Assembly (NCBI GenBank): GCA_027030605.1
Contig: JALVEV010000210.1
Coordinates: 1 to 24,848, forward strand
DNA length: 24,848 nucleotides
Direction of reading: 5' to 3'
Source: Campylobacteraceae bacterium
Lineage (GTDB): Bacteria > Campylobacterota > Campylobacteria > Campylobacterales > Sulfurovaceae
The notes under the pieces were generated by a model that was not told where the DNA came from, made no database searches, and worked only from the letters and a program-made list of their open reading frames with translations. Positions 7,423-13,861 of the stretch are shown piece by piece. A program made the translations under genes and the position numbers. Each line of letters opens with the position of its first letter. Position 1 is the first letter of the stretch.

Positions 7423-8489
7423 TATAGTAGTTCCTTTAAATGTTCATAGAGTTCTTTTGCAACAATCTCATTGGTTAAATATGTCTGAGCATAGTTATAG
7501 TTAAAGTCACTCATCTCCTCCATCTTCTCTGGGCTTGATAACATCAGTTCAATCTTCTCTTCTATATCTGTAGCATCTTTAGTGTTTATAAAATAGCCCA
7601 TCTGTTCATTTTTAAAAAATCTTTTCAGACCACCAACTTGGGTTGTCAAAATAGGTATACCAAAGAGCATCGCTTCAAGTACAGAGACAGGTAAACCCTC
7701 GGTATAGCTAGGTAAGATATAGATATCACTTGTTTTAAAAAGCTCTATCTTCTCTTTACCCTCTACAAATCCAGTGAGTTTAATATTTTTTTGATTTTTT
7801 ATACGCTCTTCTATTTCATTAAACGCTTCACCATCCCCAGCAACAGTAAGCTCAATATTCTCTCTCTTTTTACTAAGACTCTTGAATGCCTCAATAAGTT
7901 CAAAAACTCCTTTCTCTTTAACAAGACGAGAGATAAAAAGAAGCTTGATAGGCTCATTTAATAGTTTTTTCTCTTCTCTCTTTTGCTTAAGTGAAAAGTT
8001 GTTGACCAATGAAGCATCAACTGTTGTGGTTTGGACAATCACTTCACCTCTGTATCCCCACTCATAGAGTTTCTCTTTAAACTCTTCGGAGAGTACAAAA
8101 ATCTTTTTAGCATGTGCAAAAGAGTTTTGGAAAAACGTTTTATGTTTAGTGTCAATTTTCTTTTGAAAATCAATATCCCATCCATGGAAGAAAACAACAA
8201 AAGGAGTCTTTTTTTTGACTAACTGTTTGGCAAAAAATCCATCTCGAAAAAAACTTCTAACAAGTAGAGAGGGGTTTAGAAGGTACAAATCATAGTTCTG
8301 TTTAAGCGTTTTATGAAAATGGAGTTGGTCTTGAATCGGCCCTAAAATATTTTTTCCATGTCCTCCTATCTCAAGAGGTGTAAAGTTAGTACTTTTATAG
8401 TTGTTTAAAACCATAAAAAGTGAATTCCAAAAGTTACTTACACCTCCTTGTTCTGAGAGTTTCGGTACGGTAATTAATATATTATGCAT
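7422..8489 (-). CDS. GT4-family glycosyltransferase (GT-B fold)
   Basis: A retaining glycosyltransferase of 355 aa. The N-terminal domain has the Gly-rich loop EQGGVSNFW (13-21) and FHGWD (101-105). The C-terminal nucleotide-sugar domain has LFISRLVKEKG (184-194), VAGDG (216-220) and the EX7E motif EGLPVSVLE (264-272), all diagnostic of GT4. It should extend the lipid-linked oligosaccharide in the cytoplasm. The frame starts at an ATG at 8495, but that lies directly on the AAAGGA ribosome site; the ATG at 8489 is 5 nt after it and gives MHNILITVPK, the usual beta-strand start for this fold. The chosen start overlaps the ligase gene by 8 nt. Confidence 0.93.
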   Translation of the reverse strand: MHNILITVPKLSEQGGVSNFWNSLFMVLNNYKSTNFTPLEIGGHGKNILGPIQDQLHFHKTLKQNYDLYLLNPSLLVRSFFRDGFFAKQLVKKKTPFVVFFHGWDIDFQKKIDTKHKTFFQNSFAHAKKIFVLSEEFKEKLYEWGYRGEVIVQTTTVDASLVNNFSLKQKREEKKLLNEPIKLLFISRLVKEKGVFELIEAFKSLSKKRENIELTVAGDGEAFNEIEERIKNQKNIKLTGFVEGKEKIELFKTSDIYILPSYTEGLPVSVLEAMLFGIPILTTQVGGLKRFFKNEQMGYFINTKDATDIEEKIELMLSSPEKMEEMSDFNYNYAQTYLTNEIVAKELYEHLKELL

Positions 8490-9660
8490 GTTCATCCTTT
8501 TTTAATAGTGCTAAATAGACAGCAAAGAGAAATACGACGTTGAAGTAAAATCCACCTTGAAACATCATCTCAATAAGAATTCCAATAAATATTGCAAATG
8601 CTGTAGTGTAATGTTTTGAGTGTTTATGTCTCGATAAAAAGGATTTCAGTGAAAATAGAATAGCTAATAGAAGAGCAAAACCAATTAAACCATCTCGTTG
8701 AAGTACTTGAAAAAATTTATTATGAGCAAAGAGTCTCTCACCAATTCTCTCTTCCATCTTATCCATGGCATACACCTCTCCTAACCCAATAAAGAGTACA
8801 ATATCTTCATCATTTGACCAATTTATAATGGCCGTTTTCCAGTAATCTAATCTACCAGAACCTAATTCTGCTTTTTTGACATATTTGTTTTTATCACTTA
8901 ATCTCATACGCACAATATCATTGGTTTTATAGAGGTAAATCCCTCCCATAAGCAGTGTAAGACCAAGCATAAAGAGTAAAACTATCTTTTTTAATGTTAT
9001 CTCTTTGAGTAGTAGATAGAGTCCCACAATAATATAGATAACTAGACCCGTTCGAACATAGGTAAGTGTTAATTCATAAAAACCAAGAGCTAAGATAGAG
9101 AGAAAAAAGATATTTTCTATCTTGCTGTTCTCTTTAGTGATATTTCTAGTTATAACAATAAGTGCAAAGGCTAATGAGATTGATGCCGTATGAGGGTTGA
9201 GAAATGGTCCTACTAAACCATATTGATTCTCAAGACCATAGGCACCTAGGTTATAGCCATGACCAAGTGGAGTTAATAGGTGTAGCATATAGGGTACAAA
9301 TGAGAGAACAAGCAATATTGCAAAGTGTTTTGCTAAAAATAATAAGCTCTCTTCATCCATTTTTAGTATAAAGAAAAAGTATAATATTGGAAGCATCAGC
9401 TCTTTTGTAAAGAGGGTTATTGTACTAATAATATAATCCATAGAGCTGTATGAAATCAGTATTTTAAATGCAAAGATAATGATTAAAAAGGCAAATGTGT
9501 CTATATACTTTTCTTGAAGAATTTTATATAGAATGGGTAAAAAGAGTGCCAAAATTAAGATAGACTTCCATAAGATTCCAAAAGATACTCCTGCAATAGG
9601 AATAAGTTCTAAATAGAGAATAGAGAATCCAATAGTGTAAAAAAGAATTAATCTCTTCAT
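8482..9660 (-). CDS. O-antigen ligase / Wzy-type polymerase-like membrane protein
   Basis: A 392-aa polytopic inner-membrane protein with about ten hydrophobic segments. The large periplasmic loop lies at about 240-315. Wzy_C-family signatures are present: TYVRTGLVIYI (200-210) with the conserved Arg, GSGRLDYWKTAI (267-278), and the late His in HNKFFQVLQRDGLIG (313-327). Members either polymerise repeat units (Wzy) or transfer finished glycans (WaaL). With a flippase beside it and a Wzc-like protein at the locus edge, the polymerase role is more likely. The start forms a TAATG junction with the flippase gene and the ribosome site is weak (AAAGAG), which suggests translational coupling. Confidence 0.88.
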   Translation of the reverse strand: MKRLILFYTIGFSILYLELIPIAGVSFGILWKSILILALFLPILYKILQEKYIDTFAFLIIIFAFKILISYSSMDYIISTITLFTKELMLPILYFFFILKMDEESLLFLAKHFAILLVLSFVPYMLHLLTPLGHGYNLGAYGLENQYGLVGPFLNPHTASISLAFALIVITRNITKENSKIENIFFLSILALGFYELTLTYVRTGLVIYIIVGLYLLLKEITLKKIVLLFMLGLTLLMGGIYLYKTNDIVRMRLSDKNKYVKKAELGSGRLDYWKTAIINWSNDEDIVLFIGLGEVYAMDKMEERIGERLFAHNKFFQVLQRDGLIGFALLLAILFSLKSFLSRHKHSKHYTTAFAIFIGILIEMMFQGGFYFNVVFLFAVYLALLKKDEHA

Positions 9661-10907
9661 TATATAATGCTCTTTCTTTTTAAAACTATAAGACTAGAGA
9701 GTGTCCAAAAAAGCATAGAGAGCATAAGTGCAATAGCTGCACCATTAATTCCATAAATTGGAATGAGTAGAGCATTAAATAGAACATTAATAAATAGAGA
9801 AATCAGTAGTATTTTCATAAAAATATGTTGATTGTCGGTCATGTTCAATATAAATCCAACAGGTCCACAGAGTGACTCTGAGAGGTAACCAATAGAGACA
9901 ATCATAAGTGTCATCGTTGCAACAGTAAACTCTTGACCAAACAGTCCTAGAAAAAAATCTGAAAAGTATACGATAGCAACAAAGATAGGAATGGTAGTGA
10001 TGGCAATGAGTTTTACAGAGTCTTTAAAAAGAGACTTTACTTCTTCTCTCTCTCTGTTACTATAAGCTTGTGCAACTTTAGGGGAGATGTACCCACCAAT
10101 TGCCATGGGGATAAAGGTAATAATCATTGAGAGACTAATACATGCACCATAGATACCCACTTGATACTCATCTAAGTAGTAGGAAATCATAAAACTATCT
10201 ACATATCCCATAAGAAACATAACTGAAGCAGTTAAGAACATAGGGTAGGAGTGTTTTAGTATCTTCTCTTTGTACTCACCCTTTATCTCTATAGATATAT
10301 TATTTCTCTTTAGAAATTTATAGAGAGAAATAATTAAAGAGAGTGTTATGATTGTAATAGCACTAAAGAGAATATAGACAGGATTCCAGTCTAATGAAAA
10401 AAAGATAGAGATTGCTAGAAGTAGTGCAATGGAACCATTTTGTGAAAGATTTCTAAAAAAGGAGTATATCTTTATATCATCTAATGCTCTAAAGATTTCA
10501 ACCAGTACATTAAAAAGGGTATAGGGAAGAACCATTATTGCTAAAAGAGTAAGATACGGGGTTGCCTCTATCGACTTAAAGAGATACTTATTGAGTAGTG
10601 GAGAGAGTAAAAGAATAAAAAGAGAAACCAATAAACTAGTTATAAATAAAATTTTTAAAACTGACTTTAAAAAAAGAGATATCTCTTTTTTCTCTTTTAA
10701 GGTCGAGATAACACGTACAACATAGGTATCAAGTCCTACTCTTGAGATAACAGTTGCAACCATTATGAGTGCAAATGTAAGATTAAAGATACCAAAATTT
10801 TCTACACCATAATATCTTGGAATCATGATGTAGGTTAAAAAAAGTGAAAATGCACCTAATACTTTAAATATAAAGATTATAAATGAACCTCTAAATATCT
10901 CTCTCAT
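9660..10907 (-). CDS. Polysaccharide flippase (MOP superfamily, Wzx-like)
   Basis: The 415-aa protein has twelve or more hydrophobic helices and begins with the amphipathic REIFRGSFIIFIFKVLGAF pattern typical of Wzx/PST transporters. YGVENFGIFNL (about 33-43) is the conserved loop after helix 1, and a second such block, YQVGIYGA, opens the second half (about residue 248). It should flip the undecaprenyl-linked repeat unit across the inner membrane. It follows a 68-nt gap, the largest inside the operon, which carries a possible internal promoter. The ribosome site is poor (GAGGGTG is 13 nt from the ATG). Confidence 0.92.
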   Translation of the reverse strand: MREIFRGSFIIFIFKVLGAFSLFLTYIMIPRYYGVENFGIFNLTFALIMVATVISRVGLDTYVVRVISTLKEKKEISLFLKSVLKILFITSLLVSLFILLLSPLLNKYLFKSIEATPYLTLLAIMVLPYTLFNVLVEIFRALDDIKIYSFFRNLSQNGSIALLLAISIFFSLDWNPVYILFSAITIITLSLIISLYKFLKRNNISIEIKGEYKEKILKHSYPMFLTASVMFLMGYVDSFMISYYLDEYQVGIYGACISLSMIITFIPMAIGGYISPKVAQAYSNREREEVKSLFKDSVKLIAITTIPIFVAIVYFSDFFLGLFGQEFTVATMTLMIVSIGYLSESLCGPVGFILNMTDNQHIFMKILLISLFINVLFNALLIPIYGINGAAIALMLSMLFWTLSSLIVLKRKSII

Positions 10908-10949
10908 CTCAATATCACACCCTCGTTAATTTACAACATAATATCACAT

Positions 10950-10955
10950 ATTATA
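10950..10955 (-). promoter_or_regulatory. Possible internal -10 box ahead of the flippase gene
   Basis: In the 68-nt gap between the second deacetylase-type gene and the flippase gene the minus strand reads TATAAT, about 43 nt before the flippase ATG. It could give the glycan-assembly genes separate transcription. The surrounding DNA is nearly pure A/T, with an inverted repeat TTATATT/AATATAA at 10951-10966, so a chance match is quite possible. Confidence 0.3.
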
Positions 10956-10975
10956 TTAAAATATAATAAATAATG

Positions 10976-12169
10976 TTATATAACTTTTATATAATATAAA
11001 AAATTTATATTAAAATTATTTGTTAAGTATAATATATTATTTTTTGCCTTAAACTCTGATATTAACTGGCTATTATGGTCAAAAAGTCCATATTGTTTAA
11101 GGTTATTTTCAATAGTAATGGTAATTTCTGCTTCGGTTAATCTTTTAGATAGCAGTTTAAATGAGTTCTCTCCCTCTATAGAAATTTTAATGTTTGAACG
11201 GTTAATGAAATAGTTTGCAACTTCATCACAAGTTGCATACCACACATCTTTCTTTGAGAGTAGGGTAAAGATATAGTTTAAATTATCAATATCTGAGACA
11301 ATATTTGGGTACTGTATTTTGCCATCTGTTCTAAAAGGAGAAGAGTGTTCTTGAATAGCAATTACTTGTCTATTTTGATAGAGTGACTCAATGTGTCTCT
11401 CTATAGTTTTACGCTCTTTTATATACAAATAGAGGCTTTTTAGATATTTTCTAGTAAATACTCTTTTGAAGATACGTAATGAAAGAGTAGAGGCATCGAC
11501 TGTTGTGGGAATGTCAACAACCCCTTGATTGAACTCTACATCATAGTTGTATCGACTATCTTTTGCATTTTTATCCCAAATTATTCCATCCCAGTGGTAA
11601 GCCCACCACTTAAAATTACTTTTTGCAATAGATTCTGGACCAAAATCTCCCTCTTGATAGCCACAATATTTACCCCCTGTTGGGTAACTTCCAACAGCTT
11701 GTTTAAATAGCTCTTTACCACGTGCTATCTCTTCTAGACCTTTCTCTAAACTATCAAAGGTCTCCCACTCTTGTAGAAAATCTTCATGTTTAATTCCTGC
11801 TTTTCCATGAGTAGTTCCATGATAAGCTAACTCAACATTTTTATGTTGATGAAGATAGTTTAAAAACTCTATAAACTTTTTATCTTCTACAATAGATTTG
11901 TTGTAGCTATGCTCTTCTCCTAATGCCATAGGGGCTCTTTTGTCTGTGACTAAAAAGAGTGTTGTCTTTATCTTTGGAAACTTATCTAAAAGATTTTTAG
12001 ATAAGAAGTCCCACATGGAGTTTTTTTCTCTACCATAGTGTCCCCAATCTTCACCAATTTGTAACTCATTAGAATCACTCTGTTTTATAACGATATTGGC
12101 AATATCGTCGACCATGAAGATAACTGGTGAGAGTGCATCATCTTTCCATTTTGCTATTTTTATATTCAT
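10976..12169 (-). CDS. NodB-fold polysaccharide deacetylase-like protein, second copy
   Basis: This 397-aa protein has no signal peptide. VIFMVDDI (16-23) supplies a motif-1-like Asp pair (D21, D22). TTLFLVTD (69-76) is the following strand. HGTTHG (117-122) gives the two metal-ligand histidines (H117, H121). SYPTGG (161-166) resembles motif 3, and QEHSSP (273-278) offers the late catalytic-type histidine. A separate C-terminal region of about 70 residues (327-397) looks like a small beta-domain of unknown role. The gene overlaps the transglutaminase-like gene by ATGA. It is unlike the 332-aa and 799-aa deacetylase-type proteins, so it is not a recent duplicate. Deacetylase activity is inferred. 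Confidence 0.75.
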   Translation of the reverse strand: MNIKIAKWKDDALSPVIFMVDDIANIVIKQSDSNELQIGEDWGHYGREKNSMWDFLSKNLLDKFPKIKTTLFLVTDKRAPMALGEEHSYNKSIVEDKKFIEFLNYLHQHKNVELAYHGTTHGKAGIKHEDFLQEWETFDSLEKGLEEIARGKELFKQAVGSYPTGGKYCGYQEGDFGPESIAKSNFKWWAYHWDGIIWDKNAKDSRYNYDVEFNQGVVDIPTTVDASTLSLRIFKRVFTRKYLKSLYLYIKERKTIERHIESLYQNRQVIAIQEHSSPFRTDGKIQYPNIVSDIDNLNYIFTLLSKKDVWYATCDEVANYFINRSNIKISIEGENSFKLLSKRLTEAEITITIENNLKQYGLFDHNSQLISEFKAKNNILYLTNNFNINFLYYIKVI

Positions 12170-12972
12170 TGTATAGACTCTCTTCTATTTGATACACGTT
12201 TTAAATAATAGTAGAGAAGGAGTAATAAGATAAGCAGAACAAAAGCAACTATAGCCTTAATAAGATAAACAGATTCAGCTAAATAGGAGATGTATTTATT
12301 GGGTCGACTAAAGTTAAATATAAATTTATCGGCTCCTAATTTTGATGCAAATTTAACATAAGGAATTGACTCATAAGAGTAGATTGCATAATGCTCTTTA
12401 AAAAATTTAGAAAACTCAGAAGGTTTACTCTTGTTTATCTCTGAAAATCTATCATCGTAATGGATGATATTTATCATTTTCATATTGATTTTATTGTTTC
12501 TAAAAATTTCATGTAACTCTTTATTGAAGTTAATGGTATCTACAACGATTTCACTATCTCCTATGAGAACAGATACCAGTGCATGAGCTGCTCCAAACTC
12601 TTTATCATAAAAAGCCAGTCTAGAAGCGTTATATCCGAGTGAGTGTAAAATTCTAATCATCATTCGTGTTCCTTCACCACAGACACCCTCTTTAATTTCT
12701 AAAAGCTCTAGGACACTGTTTCTTAAAAAAGACCTTCCTAATAGGTCTGAATGTTTCCAGCTCTCAACATCGGTGTTAAAATCACTGTTTAGATAGTCTG
12801 AGATGGCAGAAAAGTATTCAGGGGTTGTATTAAAATCATCTCTTTTGATATTCATATCGGCTATATATTGTTGAATTATTTTCTCTTCTTTATAGTGATA
12901 ATATAGGTTTTTACCTAAAAAGATAAGTAGTACTAATCCTAAGATTATAAAAATATATTTAATTAATTTCAT
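12166..12972 (-). CDS. Membrane-anchored transglutaminase-like protein
   Basis: The 268-aa protein has a membrane helix at each end (about 5-22 and 237-257) with a soluble domain between them. That domain shows the transglutaminase-core order of catalytic residues: Cys98 in EGVCGEGTRMM, His130 in GAAHALVSV, and Asp145 in IVVDTINF. The helix placement suggests the domain faces the periplasm. Bacterial members of this superfamily are proteases or amide-forming/hydrolysing enzymes; none with a known role in polysaccharide export comes to mind. It overlaps the lyase-like gene by 14 nt and the following deacetylase gene by 4 nt, so it belongs to the polymer-processing block. The Cys-His-Asp set makes the fold call good; function is open. 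Confidence 0.75.
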   Translation of the reverse strand: MKLIKYIFIILGLVLLIFLGKNLYYHYKEEKIIQQYIADMNIKRDDFNTTPEYFSAISDYLNSDFNTDVESWKHSDLLGRSFLRNSVLELLEIKEGVCGEGTRMMIRILHSLGYNASRLAFYDKEFGAAHALVSVLIGDSEIVVDTINFNKELHEIFRNNKINMKMINIIHYDDRFSEINKSKPSEFSKFFKEHYAIYSYESIPYVKFASKLGADKFIFNFSRPNKYISYLAESVYLIKAIVAFVLLILLLLLYYYLKRVSNRRESIQ

Positions 12973-13855
12973 TTTTTCTCTTTCTATTTTTCATTTTTTT
13001 ATTTTTATGGCAACTTTTTCCTCTACCACAAGGAAAGTCATCCCATATTTCAATATTATCAACCCATTGCTCAATAGGGTTTATTGCATAGTTAGTAAAT
13101 AACATTGCCTCATGAATAGGCTCTTCTCTCATGGTTCGCCCTATGTAGTCAATAACAACTTTACCATCAATAGCTAACCAAACTCTTCCATCACTCTTTT
13201 TACTTCTGTTCCAATATATCTCTACATCAAACCACTCTCCTTGTTTAACTTCACTGTAGTTCTCTTGATACCAATACTCTTTATAGGGTCTACCATCTAC
13301 TACTACATTATCTTCATGAACATGCCAATAGAGTTTTTTATTTTTATCGGTATATATATAAAACGTTAAACGGTCATCACTTGCCGTTTTATATTGACAA
13401 AAGGTTAACCATCCATCCTTACCAAGCTTTTCAGCTAAATCTATAGGGTATTTTAAAGAGTAACGAAGGTAGAGTCTTTTTATCTCTTTATCTTTGGTAT
13501 AGACAACATAAGGGTCTTGTGACCAACGATGCTCTTTTCTTATTACCTTTTGATGCAATACACGACTTTTGTTATTATCTATTCCAGTGACTTCAACTAA
13601 ACTATTTTGAATATATTTTGTAATATTTTTATCGTTAATAATCATCTGAAACTCACCTTTTTCACCATTTAGGGTTATGGGCCATTCAAACTTATTATTG
13701 TCATCTCCTTTTATACTTTGCCACCACACTGTGCTATCTTTTCTATCAGGTTTTTCCAAATAGACCCCATCTTCAAATGATGATTTAAAGAGTAGATGTG
13801 GTGTTCCATATAGATTTGTCACTAGACAAATCATACTTAATATTCTTAGTCTCAT
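12959..13855 (-). CDS. Secreted concanavalin-like protein, possible polysaccharide lyase
   Basis: This 298-aa protein starts with a short signal-peptide-like segment (1-17, cleavage after LYG possible). The rest is beta-rich with many Trp and Tyr: SSFEDGVYLE (25-34), HRWSQDPYVVY (109-119), GWLTFCQYK (148-156), WHVHEDN (177-183), GEWFDVEIYW (206-215) and VDNIEIWDD (265-273). This order (HRW..., W-L-x-F-Q-x-K, then W-x-D-x-x-x-x-x-x-W) resembles heparin-lyase-I/alginate-lyase type jelly rolls. It ends in a Lys/Arg-rich tail (275-298). It could cut or bind the polymer in the periplasm. The start has only AGG directly before the ATG, so translation may be coupled to the upstream gene 6 nt away. 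Lyase activity is unproven. Confidence 0.6.
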   Translation of the reverse strand: MRLRILSMICLVTNLYGTPHLLFKSSFEDGVYLEKPDRKDSTVWWQSIKGDDNNKFEWPITLNGEKGEFQMIINDKNITKYIQNSLVEVTGIDNNKSRVLHQKVIRKEHRWSQDPYVVYTKDKEIKRLYLRYSLKYPIDLAEKLGKDGWLTFCQYKTASDDRLTFYIYTDKNKKLYWHVHEDNVVVDGRPYKEYWYQENYSEVKQGEWFDVEIYWNRSKKSDGRVWLAIDGKVVIDYIGRTMREEPIHEAMLFTNYAINPIEQWVDNIEIWDDFPCGRGKSCHKNKKMKNRKRKNEIN

Positions 13856-13861
13856 CCTAGA

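Noticed and set aside
8482..10907. Exosortase among the polytopic membrane proteins
   Set aside because: The two multi-span proteins show Wzy_C/O-antigen-ligase and MOP-flippase patterns; neither has the Cys/Arg/His arrangement expected of exosortases.
10951..10966. AT-only inverted repeat in the 68-nt gap as intrinsic terminator inside the operon
   Set aside because: The stem TTATATT/AATATAA has no G-C pair and a 2-nt loop, too weak to call; it probably reflects base composition.
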